NCBI GenBank assembly: GCA_900073065.1
Contig: FJOG01000041.1
Coordinates: 191,616-255,615, forward strand
Reading direction: 5' to 3'
DNA: 64,000 nucleotides
From: Phialocephala subalpina
Taxonomy: Eukaryota > Ascomycota > Leotiomycetes > Helotiales > Mollisiaceae
The translations under genes and the position numbers were made by a program. Shown here piece after piece: positions 32,294 to 43,631 of this stretch (its first letter is position 1; the number at the start of each line of letters is the position of its first letter). The notes under the pieces are model-generated. The model worked only from the letters and a program-made list of their open reading frames with translations, searched no databases and was not told the origin of the DNA.

Positions 32294-33020
32294 GCTAGGG
32301 ATCGGTCAAGGCTACCCTGACTTGGAGAATGTGGTACTCGAAGTGTGGAAGAAACTGCAATAAGAAAGACCTCGTAACCAGGAATTTTCGAGATGAATGT
32401 TGCAGAAGGTTCCATTGAAAATACAATTAACAATCCAAGACGACATCGAGGAGGGGGGAGTTAGCAGACATCTTTGCTGCGGCCATCTGAGGAGATTGAG
32501 GTTCGCTGCGGTCCTCACACGATTGGTGGGCGTGCCGCGTGTGTGCGGTTGAGAGGTTTCCACGGGCCGGAAAGGCTGGATGGAAGAGAAATCCACGAAG
32601 CTGACTGGCTTCTATATCGTATGGACCACGAGGAATAACCATATTGTAAGTGCTGGGTTTGACTGAGCGGCAGCCGTCATTCATCAACTTATTCAAGCCT
32701 TGGACTGCAAGGCTTGTGCCGCTTTGCGAATGCATAACCTTGAGGAAACTCCATGGTAGGCTTAAGACTAAATTCAATTCTGGACACTTGTTAAACCACT
32801 ACCAGGACCAAAGCAGAGTATATATGTAGATATTGGAAGATTTGATGTCGAATCAGGCTTACAAACCAACAATTTTAGCCGTTCAATGGTTTACACTTTG
32901 GTGATCACGTGTCGTGTCTGTGGTTGGCGGCGTTCCGACACTTCAGGTTGGGCATCTCTACACTCCTCACAGGCCCATCATGCTGCGACTTGACCCCTCC
33001 GCAGATTCTCAACATGTACG
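32294..33020. promoter_or_regulatory. Divergent intergenic region of pair 3
   Basis: About 730 bp between divergent genes, with CACGTG at 32906-32911. No palindrome like that of pair 2 was found by eye. Overlapping short minus-strand ORFs (32239-32777) show no motifs. Confidence 0.45.
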
Positions 33021-34439
33021 ATGAACACAGCGGTGCCAGGATCGATAGTTGCTTCACATCAACAGGTTTATCGAGACGGTGAATACTACACAACCACCGA
33101 GCCACGAGGATATCGTAGCCAAGCTGAAGAGGACCAGCGTTTCTATACCACCCAGCAGGATGCGAATTTCACAGAGTATCTGCAAGAGGCACGAGTGCTG
33201 GACAATGTGACCTCGAGTGTCAACATTGGACCCAGGATGGCGACCATCTGCTTCCGCCAAACCGTTATACATACGCGGAGTATGGTCGCACCGTTCAGAG
33301 CAGCAAGCGCGGGAGACGATATCATGAATCTCGAGGGTACAACCAGTCATCTCAGAGCGAGCTGCGCGAAAGACGATATCATGAGTCTCGAGGATACAAC
33401 CAGGAGCGAAATTCGTCCGAGGGTTATCGCCCACAACGGAGCTATGCTTTTGAAGGTCAAGAGGTGGAAGAGCAACCGAAAGAATCGTACCAGGTCAAAG
33501 GGAAGGGTGTAGCTATAGCATCGTCTGAGGACTTGCTAGCTTCACAGATGTCAAAGACCCATATTCAAGAAACAGGAATGCAAGGAAATTGTGAGTTCTG
33601 CATACGCAATCGCTGTTTCCGGAAATTAAGACCAAGAAGCGCAGATTCAATATTCTCCAAACCGGCTTACAACTGCTACGCCGAAGATGCGATTCATTAA
33701 AGCTACCCCTGTCTCCGAGGAACTTGATCCCTCCTTTCGAATTAGGAACAAGGACTATAAAATATTCTTTCGGTGCGGTAGGGTCTTCAAGACCTTGTGG
33801 ACGGATCCTGCTGGAAACGATGCAGTCTCTTCTGGAGAATCTGGACACTCTGTCACAAAATTCAAAGTCGCACATGGCCAGTATGTGTATAGCAAAATCC
33901 GCTGCTTCGTGGTGGTTAGCCAACAAGACCGATCCTGCCAGTGCCTTCCAATCACAACCTACGAGGGCAAGGGCATCACCAGACGGGGCATCAGGCTGCA
34001 GGAGCATGGCCTCATCTATAGTGGTGATGAAGTACCGAGCAGACCGCAAGGCCTTTTGCCTCCTGTGAAAGTCAAACTCTCAAGGAATGGCGAAAGACTG
34101 AGTAGTTCGTCCTATATAAATTACGGCAGGGCGTATTGTGTGGATACCAACGTCAAGGTCAAGGATATTGGGGAATTGTATTTGGGGTCTCGCAAGTTGT
34201 TGCGCGAATCTTACACTGAAATTCATTTTGGTATTGATGAAGAGGAACCAAATCGGTACCCAGACGCGAATCGATCTTTTGGACCCAACCCAATCGGCAC
34301 TGATTATTCTCGAGGTATTGGAGCTGGCATTGCATCCTCGTCAAACGTTGCAATGATGGATAGCAGCTTGAAAGATCCCACTGACGTTAGCGGCAAGCAA
34401 TTCATGAGACCCCAAAAGGTACACAACTTACAGGAATAA
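33021..34439 (+). CDS. DUF6590 protein (pair 3)
   Basis: Starts MNTAVPGSIVAS at 33021. The N-terminal half is Tyr/Arg/Glu-rich and contains a tandem repeat of RRYHESRGYNQ (around 33312-33415). To reach that frame from the start one must splice a 41-bp GTGCTGG...CCCAG segment (about 33193-33233) or accept a frameshift. A second intron (GTGAGT...CAAGAAG, about 33590-33637) leads to the DUF6590 domain: FFRCGRVFKTLWTDPAGN, FVVVSQQDRSCQCLPITTYE, IRLQEHGLIYSG, INYGRAYCVDTNVKVKDIGE. The domain is more diverged than in the other copies. No C2H2 or Trp-rich motif is visible. It ends at 34439, 15 bp before another DUF6590 copy. Confidence 0.68.
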
Positions 34440-34454
34440 GAATTCGAGCGCAGA

Positions 34455-35125
34455 GTGCGGCCATCCCGTTTCTTCCAGATTGGTCGAATTTTCAAGGTCC
34501 CGTGGGCAGAACCCGCGGGCAGTGTAACCGATGATGAGAGTCCGTTAATTATTTCGCCTCAAAATGGGGAGCGGATTTTTCAGAAGATCCGCCGATTTGT
34601 TGTTCTTCGACAAATGCAAGACCATTGCTTATGCCTTCCGTTGAACACCCACAATCGCCAAGGAGCATCGAAGGACCGAGTCGAGGTTCAAGATTATGCT
34701 GCCGTTTTTACTGCGAAAACGCCTGAACCAGACACGAGCGAGGAGCAGCTGGAAAAGCTACCTTTCCCGGTAATCGTCGAAGCTCCCACCGAAACAGTCG
34801 ATCCTATGTCGCGAATCAATTTTGGACGTGTGTATACAGTTGAATACAACCTTCGTGTTCAAATGTGGGGAGAATTGATGCAAATTGGATTGATCAGCTC
34901 GACCAGTACTTCGTCGGAAGCATTTCTAGACGACATACAAATACGCGACAGTCGGATCCAGATAGCCCAGACGATCCTCAGGTATCCCATGATTCAGCTA
35001 GATACTCTGAAGATCTGGGTGAGGAGGACCAGTCGTACCTAGAGTCTGGATACCAACCTAAATATGTCCCCCCCAGGGAAGGTCTGAATTCCAGACTGAA
35101 TACTTATATGAAGAGGATGAAATAA
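34455..35125 (+). pseudogene. Tandem extra DUF6590 copy, frameshifted
   Basis: A DUF6590 domain in a new frame immediately after the previous gene: RPSRFFQIGRIFKVPWAEPA, FVVLRQMQDHCLCLPLNTHN, VQDYAAVF, SRINFGRVYTVEYNLRVQ. There is no ATG before it and no splice pair that keeps frame with the gene upstream. After LRVQ (about 34862) the family-expected continuation (VGRIDANWIDQLDQYF...) is in the next frame, so one base appears missing; that frame stays open to 35125. It is a truncated duplicate or a damaged second domain of the 33021 gene. Confidence 0.6.
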
Positions 35126-36297
35126 CACTCCCTCCAGAAGTAGGGCGGCGACGAAGAGAAAGGGATCGGGATCGTCGAAGAGACTACCGGTGATAAAATC
35201 CTGATGTCGAAAGCGACCCCACCGAAACGAAAATCCCCAGCACCAGCTTCACGGACAGGACCGGACGAGTGAAAGACAACTTCCTTCTTCTCTCCACGTG
35301 CTTCATCGCTTGACAGTCACGCGGTTTCGATTGCAAAGCTGGCTATATGTCTCTACGAGATTCTGGTGGCGTCATGCTATACTACTTCGTAAGCCTATGG
35401 TGGCAATTGGGAATCTTCGTCAAGATTAGTGTTGTTCAGATCCGATGAATTTGAGAGTAGTTTAAATTTGCAAGCAAAGGTTCAACATCACTTCTCGTGC
35501 CAAACTATGCGGTCAATGGATGTTCTATTCTGAGCATGCACTTGATCACAATGATGACTTGAACCACACCCCCTGAAGAAGACCTATGTGATGCAAGGTA
35601 AGTTTCTCATCAACATATCTCCTCCCGTCCACTACATTCATCCTCCTTCGCTCATCAAGCCAAACCCCGCCCGCGATGAGAACAACAAATCTTCCCCTTT
35701 ATCTCGGACACCGGAAAACATATCCACACAAATCTCCAATCCACCACGCTATCACATAGAAGATGATCTATACCATTACCTCCATCCATACCCATCTCTC
35801 ATGCTCCTTCCATCATTCTCCCATTTAAGCCTTCCTACCCCATTCTCCAATCCCTGCCTCAAGGTTCAAACCTGATAAACAAACCACCCATCACCAAACC
35901 AAACTCCACCTCAAGATCAATTAGATTAGAGCACGAGATACATGTGCAAACTTTGAACTCAAAGTGATGGCAGAAGCTCAGCTCATTCATTCATGGTATC
36001 CTTTTTCACTACCCCAAACCACACCCCACACCCCAAAATTCTGCCAGTAAACAGCAAGCCATCCCGATCGCAGGTATCAATAGCTCAAAGGCCACATGCG
36101 TATGCTCCCTCGAAGGAAAACTCCAAAACGCCCCGCTACTAAGCAAGATAGCTAACCATCCCATATCTACCGTACCATCCATTTTGCTCTCCCATCATCA
36201 TAACATAACCATATCCCATGAGTGAAGATTCCATCCGAAAATGAAAAGCGTCTGTCTGATCCCAACATATCATCAAGTGGAGAAGGTTCCCTTCTCA
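35126..36297. other. Intergenic, CA/CT-rich
   Basis: The right part (35580-36240) is rich in CCA/CAT/TCC and has an open plus frame (35588-35875) that looks compositional. It is the 3' flank of the Zn2Cys6 gene. CACGTG at about 35298. Confidence 0.4.
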
Positions 36298-39200
36298 TTA
36301 AAAGTTCCCCGTCCCCCCAAAAAAGAACCCATCAAACAAATCCATCCCACCATTCCCTCCCTCCGAAAAGTCATGTCCCCCATCCCCCGCCAAATCACCC
36401 CCATCTCCTATCCATTGCATATCCATCCCCAACCCCATCCCTAAATCGCCGTTTCCCCATCCATTACCCCCTCCGCCTCCATTGTTCCCACCTAGCCCGT
36501 CCCAGGAAGGTTGGTTCAGAAAATCCATACCCGGAGCATTTTGGAACGGGAACTGCATCTCTTGATACGGATTCGCTCCATACGTACTTTGGACCGCCGC
36601 GGCGTAAGGAGCGGAAGCTGAGACGGCTGTGTTATTTGACGCTGATGGGGATTGGTGGGAGGGGAGGAGGGAGGGGTCGATTGCTGAGGTATCGAGTTGG
36701 GAGAGAGGAGGTGAGATCGCGTAATCGCTGGGTGATTGGGAGACTTGTTTGTTTTGCCGAACAGCGGTGGGAGTTGCGGTGGAGGAGGTATTATAGCCTT
36801 CTAGTTCCATTTTCACTGCGTTTGTGTTTTGATTCCTTGGACTAGGCAGAGCGCGGAAATTTTGAGTTGGTGTTGCTGTGCTCGTTGATGGTGTCTGCGA
36901 AGCAGACCCGAGGAGGTCGTTCAAGGCCATATCGAACTGTGGTTTTGGCCTCCCTGACCCTCTAGCTTGATGAGGACCACGACTCTGTCTCCTAGGGGGT
37001 TTGGAGAAGTAGTCATTGGAGCCAGACTCGGGATTTGCGTGTCGCTGATCTTGCGAATGTCCAGAATGTCGACGAGAATTCAGTCCATGGGCTGAAGACC
37101 CGAATCCGGTTGTGGACATGCACATTTGGACTGTAGCTTTGGACATTCGGTCGAAGGCGTCGCGGCAAGCTTCTGCGGGGGGACATTTTTCGATGAGGTC
37201 GCCGAGGACGGAGGTTGCGGCTAAGATTGTGAAGTCTACTTCGTCCATTGTCTATGATTGTCAGCAGTTGATTGAGATACTTTGGGGAGGAGAATGTACC
37301 AAGCGAGATCGGACAATAGAGGAATGCCAAATTGCGTAGAGGAAGGAGATGCCGGCCATGAAGAGGTGGTGGGTTGCGAGGAAGGTGTAGTTGACGAGGT
37401 GGACGCGGTGTAGTTGTCGGTACAGTCTCAAGACTCGTTGTCCTGCTTCTGCGACCTTGAGGAATACACGCTCTTCGTCTTCGCGCAGCTCGACGTTGTG
37501 CACATTTGGACTGTTGACTTCGTCGCTAGTGTTGAATTCACCTTCGAATGGAGTAGGCACGCTCAGACTCTGCCGGTATAGCATAATCACGCACTGCCAG
37601 TAATTCAGCTCCAGGAATTCCACCGAGAACCCAACGCCAGTCTCTCGTCTCGTGGGCGCCGAAGTCTTCCATTCCCACAATCGCTTGTCAATATCGATTC
37701 GCCACGATCGGAAACTATCGAACTTCGAAAGGAAAGGCGATGGCAGAGCTGTGTGCATGAAGGGGTTCTGCTGATTTGCTCCTGTCGCTCGAGCTTGCTG
37801 TGCTTGTTGATGCTGCAGAACTTGCAGAATTTCGGACTGCAATAGTCTCAACCGGAAGTAGTGATAAGCAGCATGCTTGTAGCTCGGCTCTCCAGGTCCG
37901 CCAGTCGGTTCCAGGAATCCAGAAGGCGTGATATACTTGTCGTCCAGTAATGACGGAAACTCAGTGGTAACAACTTGATCCGTAATACCAAATGGTCTTC
38001 CAACACAGGTTGACACCAATCGATCGAACGAGTATGTGCACCACCACAACCTCCTCCTGAAATCTCGAACCCACTCTCTCCTCCCTCTTTCCCTCGCACT
38101 CCTCTCCTTCTGCATCCTCACCACCTCCGTGTCTTCCTCGGTCGAGTTCTGCGGCATATCCTCAAGCCCAACATCCAGATCCTTCCCATCCTCATAATGC
38201 AACCCCAGATCAACAGCTAATCGTACAGCCACTCCGATAATATACCACAGTCCTGGCGCAACCGGTCTCAGTAAAGCGAAACCCGCAAGCAACAACACAG
38301 CCTGCAACTCTTCCAGCCCACCACCAAACCCATCCGTCTTATCAATCGAGCTCGGGCTGCTGAGACAAGCTTCCAGATGCACAATTGCAGACGCATGATA
38401 CTCTTCTGGCTGGCACTGTTTATCCAACCCACTCCTCCTCTTCTGATTCTCACTTTTCCCTTCTCCATCTTTATCTTTATGTCCTTCATCTCCCAGGAAG
38501 ATACCAGAACCAATCGCGAACACCATATTCAACATATAGAGCTCCCTACTGGTCCTAACCCTCTTATCTCCCTCCTCGTATGCCGCCTCAAACATCTTGC
38601 TGAATTCTCCTCTGTGTAAGATAGGGATCTGCGGATTGGCATGCTCGAAGTAGAATTCTACAAGCCTCTTACCAACTTCTTTGGAGGGGAAAGGTGCTTG
38701 TTTGATAGTAGGCTTCGTATGTAGGCCGAAAAAGGAGTCTCGCATCGAGGTTCCATTCGGACCTGCTGCTGCGGCTTTGGAGGGGGGAGGTGGTTTAGAG
38801 GGTCGCACGCCGGATCTATCACTGTTGGTTCCTGACACAGAACTCTTGACTGCTGCAAAGACAACTCTTGCGAAAGAGATTCCGGATGTAGAGCCAAGGT
38901 AGCGGGAATCCGAAGCTCCCTGCACGGAGATAGAGCCGACATTTGACACGAGCTTGTTGACTCTGTCTGATTCATCCTGCTTCTTGTTCCATGCTGCTTC
39001 TTGGGGTGACTGTTTGTGTGATGTTATGGAGGGGTCGTTGCCGTTGGGGAAGGCTGGTCGGCCATCGTCGCTGGGCGTTTGGACGGTGGTGGGGTCTGGG
39101 CCGGGCCGGGAGGAGTGGTCGAGGACGTCGGCGGGGGCGAAGGCGATGTTGTGTTCTTGGAGGACTTTCTCGAGGTATTGTACTCTGGTTTCGAGGTAGA

Positions 39201-39656
39201 AGACGTAGCTATTTCGCCCAAAGTCAGCTTAATTCCACCTATTATCCCTTTGCTCCCATATTTGCCCCTCTTCTGCCTGCGAAAGTCTGAGAGGAACCGG
39301 ATAACTCACCTCCTAGGAATCTCCCTCTTCGTAATAGGATCATACCCCACACACTTCACACTCGCCTTCTCACAACTCGCACAACTCGGCAGCCGTTGAT
39401 CACACCTGTTCTTCCTCAACCTACACCTATTACACGCGCTCACATTCCGAAAACTGCTGCTTTGGCCCGCCTTCCCTCCTTTCCCCCCACCTGCCCCTAT
39501 CGCCTCCACCCCGCCTAATATCTCTATCTCCTCAACGCTCTTGGGACTCGTGGCCGATTTGTGATCGGGAGAATTGTGTCGCGCGCGCTTGTGTGGGTAG
39601 CTTCCTGTTCCTCCAGCGAGAGAGCTGGTCGTCGATGTTGGGGAGCGGGGATTCAT
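36298..39656 (-). CDS. Zn2Cys6 transcription factor with fungal_trans domain
   Basis: Three exons. The canonical binuclear cluster ACNRCRLRKNRCDQRLPSC then ASCEKASVKC has Cys 75, 78, 85, 92, 95 and 102, followed by GYDPITKREIPRSYVFYLET and a short coiled-coil linker (VQYLEKVLQEHNI), a Ppr1-like arrangement. The GTGAGT intron between IPR and SYVF is about 39312-39210. The large exon (to about 37310) carries the regulatory domain: EFYFEHANPQIPILHRGEFS, VAVRLAVDLGLHYED, FRRRLWWCTYSFDRLVSTCV, GRPFGITD. A short intron near 37308-37253 joins RSRL to TMDEVDFTILAAT. The C-terminus is low-complexity with Gly/Asn/Asp and aromatic residues (GMDLFDGFFFGG), a probable activation region. About 1000 residues; intact. 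Target genes unknown. Confidence 0.9.
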
Positions 39657-41590
39657 CTTCGTGCTGTCTGCGACAGTGGCAGACTTGCGATATATCCTCA
39701 GCCTCGGCTTCGCAGATTATCCAGGTCTAGTCCAGGTAAGGTTTCTTGTTGGGCCAAGGATTCGAATCGCAGTCGCGATTGCGCTCAATCGCAGCGGAGA
39801 GTTGATGCGTGAGGTGGTGATTGGACGGTGACCACTATCTCTGCTTCGAAATCAATATTTGTCCCTGCGTGCTCATCGTGCTTCTCTTCTCTCTTCCTTG
39901 TCCTTGATCTCTGTCTGCGAGTGTTTGTTGGTGGTGTGGTTTCCCAAGGCTGTCAATTCGTTTTCATCCGAACCCTTTCTCTTCCCTCCTCGTGACGGTA
40001 CGCTTGGTAAGAATACAAATCTCGAACTTAATGCGAAGGTCGAAAAGAGGGGACGGGACCCGGCGATCGTGATTTGCGATGCGGCGAAAAAGAAAATCAA
40101 CTTTCTAGGAAGGATATTAAAGTCCAGTATACAGTCGCGGGGGTTTCGTGGGATTTCTGATCGCGCAGTGAAGGTTTCTTGGGATGCGCATCGCTGTCAG
40201 GGTCCGCTAGAGTGAAGAGATACCGCTAATTGATAAGAGCTTTGGCGAATCATGAGCACTGAATTTGGTGGACGGGTGCCGCGGTCATCGATAGTGTGGA
40301 GGTCGTTATGTTTAGTTATCGAGTAAAGATTGTGTCTTGGCGAGGTGGCTTGGTGAGTAGCGATTGATTTGATATTACTTGAGGGTATAGATCTATGGAT
40401 AATTATCTACAATAGCAACTGATTGCGAGATCCAAAATGAAGCTTCTCAATTGAAGAACTTTTGCTTGTCGATTGATTGACCGCCACTTTCCTAAAGCCG
40501 AAGCAAAGCAACGTGGGGCAATAGCGAGGTACATAAGTAAGTACACATAATTCTCGTCCTCAAACTTCCAAAGTACCACAGCTTGCACAAGAGCATCGAG
40601 AGAGACTTGAAAGGGAGAAAAGAGGATACTCAAATAAATGAGCCATTCAATGGTTAAGCGAGCTGTCTAGTCTGCTCACTCTTTGACCGCCACAATGCAG
40701 CTCCACAAACCAGTGACCACGTGGGGGATGTTACAGCAATGAGGGGCTTTGTCTTGGCTAGTTCTTCACGGTAATAACTCAAGCAACTTACATCAACCAA
40801 GTCGAAATCGAAAGAGCCGCAACATGAATTAAGTCGAAAGTCGTCTCATTGTCGAGTTGACTGCCACTTGAAGTCATGCGGGGCATCAACTAACACCACA
40901 ATCAAAACTCATCTCAAAAACAGATCACAAGCACGTCTAAAGACAAAATCATAGGAATTCAAATCGAATCCATTACTCATTCATAAAGATGAACAAAACC
41001 TGCTCTCTTTCGTCTGGCTCCTGCTAACCTTCTCCTCCCCTCGCTTCCCCTGAAATCCCGTCGTATTCTGCAGTCCAGTCCAACCCTCGAGGCAGCAAGT
41101 AAAGGTATATTAAAAAATCATATCATGTCAAAACGCCTTTATAAAATGCCATCCCAGATCCATAATAATGCCTTTCGCATTCAATTCCCGGCGATTCTCA
41201 ATCCGCAATTGCAATCGAAAAATCCGAAAGCAAGCAAAAGAACTCCTTCCCAATTCAGATCTCACGATCTTATTTTTGCTAATGTCCTGTCTTAAAAACT
41301 CCTTCTCTGGCATCCCGGTATATCTTGTGATATCCTTTCCAAATTTTGTGTTTCCCGTGCGCCATTTCATTCCCTTTGAAATTTCGGAATCTGGTCATCC
41401 AAACCCAGTTCAAGTGCAGCAACGCTGAAAAAGCAAGCAAAGGATATCTAACTAGTTAAAAAGAAGAAAATGGCTAAACTAAACATTGAAATATTTGATA
41501 CAGATGTCCTCCTGAGGAAAAGAATCGAAAGTGTGGGAAGTAAAAAAACGTAATCATGACGCATCAAGATTTCCCTCGCGGGAAAAATCA
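39657..41590. other. Intergenic, about 1.9 kb
   Basis: Promoter and 5' region of the Zn2Cys6 gene on the left, 3' flank of the MFS gene on the right. ORF 39859-40215 has no motif and is not supported. CACGTG at about 40722. Confidence 0.45.
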
Positions 41591-43631
41591 TCACTTGAGG
41601 GTCTGTTCTATATCATCTCTCGGTTCCGCTGCCACGATGGCGGAATCGAGTGCGTTGTGGTCCAGGATGTGATCTTCGAAGCTAGCTTCTTGATCAACCT
41701 CGTCGCTCTTCTCATCGACATCCATACGGCCCCCTTTGTCGGTCATGGATAAACTGAGGATTGCTCCTATAACGGCAATGACGGCGCTGCACCACCATGC
41801 TAGACCTGAGTATCCCAGCCCAAGACCAGCGGAGAAGAGGAGCCCGGAGACGGTGGGACCGAAGGCTCGGGAGAGGGAGGCGGTTGAGGCTGCGACGCCG
41901 TTGATGGTTCCGAGCATGAGAAGGGAGGGCGCGGAGTTGGTGAGGAGGATTGCGTTACTGGGGTAAGCGAGTGTTGCGAATGTGCATTTCCAGACGACGA
42001 GGGCGTAGACACCAGCCATTCGCATGGAATCTGGGAGTAGGACGAAGTATGGTGTTGAGAGGTAGAGGATCGGATATGAGAGAGTGATCAGTCTGAATAG
42101 ACCAAGCGCACTCAATCTTCGAACGATGATCGGGAATAAGACGATGGTTGCAAACATGGAATAGATGCCTTGAACAGACATGATGACACCAATCTCCTTA
42201 GGACTGAGACCATAACCACTGACAAACTTGAAAGGGAGATTCCATTCTGGATTTTCCGGGGGTGGCGTACTCAGAAGAGTTGGAAGCATGGCGTCAAAAG
42301 TCATCGTGTGGCTGAAAATCACGAGTCAGTCTTACGTCCACCTGCATGAGAAACAATTCAGGCATAACTTACTAAGCTAAGATACCATAACCGACAATGT
42401 TCAGAACGACCTGTCTCGTGAATGCTTTCGTCGCAGCTGGCTTTGACCTTGGCGCAATGTGTGAAGCATTAAGATCCAAAGGCTCCTGCGGCTCGGGCGA
42501 TGGCGTTGATGGCAGGTTGGGCGATCCTTCAGATGTGCGATATCCCGGTGGTTGCTCGTCTAGAAGCAAAGGTGCATATTCATTGAGATCTCCGATTTTC
42601 TCGGATCGCGATGCCTTCAAGTTCGCGCACGGTGTGAACTTGCTGAGAATCCATTTGCCGGCCTCCAACCCTGGGTCGCGTCGGTACTTCTTCTCCGCAT
42701 GAGTCTCCTCGAGAAACAGGATTCCAATCACCACACCACAAGACAAGATGACCGTGCATACCAAGTTGGGCAGAAGGTATGGAAATCTATCCCAGATCGT
42801 TCCGGTTGCAAAAAGATTTGGGTATCCGAGAACTGGCCTTGCCAATGCACCCCCAAGTGTAGGGCCGAGAATCGATCTGGATTAACCATCAGTTTCTGTT
42901 TCTCGAGCATGAGAACTGACCAAGAACCCCAGACAAAACTTACCCGAGGCACCACACGAATGGCATGATCGTATACGCGCGGGCTGTTTTCCGATCTGTT
43001 AGCAAGAGGCTCCCAATAGCGAGGGGTGGAATATGACAACTCATATCACACATACGCTGGTGTTCCTTAACCGTGACCATTTCCGCAACCGTCGTCTGCA
43101 AAACCCCGATGTTTCTATATGCACAGCCAGGTCAGAAGGGAAAATTCAACGGCATCCCTTGGCTCCTTGAGAATCCGACTTACCCATTCAAAAGGCCGCC
43201 AAGTGCCCGCGCAAGTAGTGCAACTGGAAAGCTGGGTGCAAATCCGAAGATCAACATGCTCAGCGCTGTTCCTGCCAGCCCGGTGAGAAGCACTGGTTTT
43301 CGTCCGATCCGATCACTCAGTCTGCCCCATGCGACGCCCGACGAGAATTCCGCAAATGCAAACGCAGATGTGACCATTCCCGCATATACTGAGATCTCAG
43401 CGTCGTTCTTGGTAATACCGAAGTCTTTGATCATATAGTAGACGTATGGGAAGATCGACATGAAGGCAATTGGTTCGCAGATTCGGCATAATGCTGAGAA
43501 ATGTTAGCAACGTTGCTTCAACCGCACACCTCCCATTCTGGAATTTGGGGAAACGTACCCAGAATCGTCATCTGCCTCATGGGGAAAGGAGGGGTCCCCT
43601 TCCGGGAACCCGCGTATTGAATGTTAGACAT
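41591..43631 (-). CDS. DHA1-type MFS transporter (YCR023C/ZIF-like)
   Basis: Start at 43631 (MSNIQYAGSRKGTPPFPMRQ). Exons joined by short introns give LCRICEPIAFMSIFPYVYYM in helix 1, then GVAWGRLSDRIGRKPVLLTG (the MFS loop 2-3 motif), ALLARALGGLLNGNIGVLQT, an exon around RAYTIMPFVWCLGSILGPTL, a long central loop with KYRRDP and Pro/Glu-rich sequence, and then the second half beginning HTMTFDAMLPTLLSTPPPEN. SRAFGPTVSGLLFS lies near the last helices. The C-terminal tail is acidic (DEKSDEVDQEASFEDH). Members are proton-driven exporters in plasma or vacuolar membranes, some linked to metals or drugs; the substrate here is unknown. Introns lie near 43560-43500, 43186-43100, 43030-42950, 42880 and 42370-42315. 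No defects seen. Confidence 0.85.

Noticed and set aside
23762..32911. CACGTG present in all three divergent intergenic regions of the array
   Set aside because: CACGTG also occurs near 8.07, 9.47, 13.68, 16.74, 20.82, 35.30 and 40.72 kb, about as often as chance predicts for 64 kb, so it is not evidence of shared control.
35588..35875. 95-codon ORF rich in Pro/Ser/His
   Set aside because: Explained by CA/CT-rich composition; no motif.
39859..40215. 118-codon ORF upstream of the Zn2Cys6 gene
   Set aside because: No recognisable feature; probably 5' region of the minus-strand gene.
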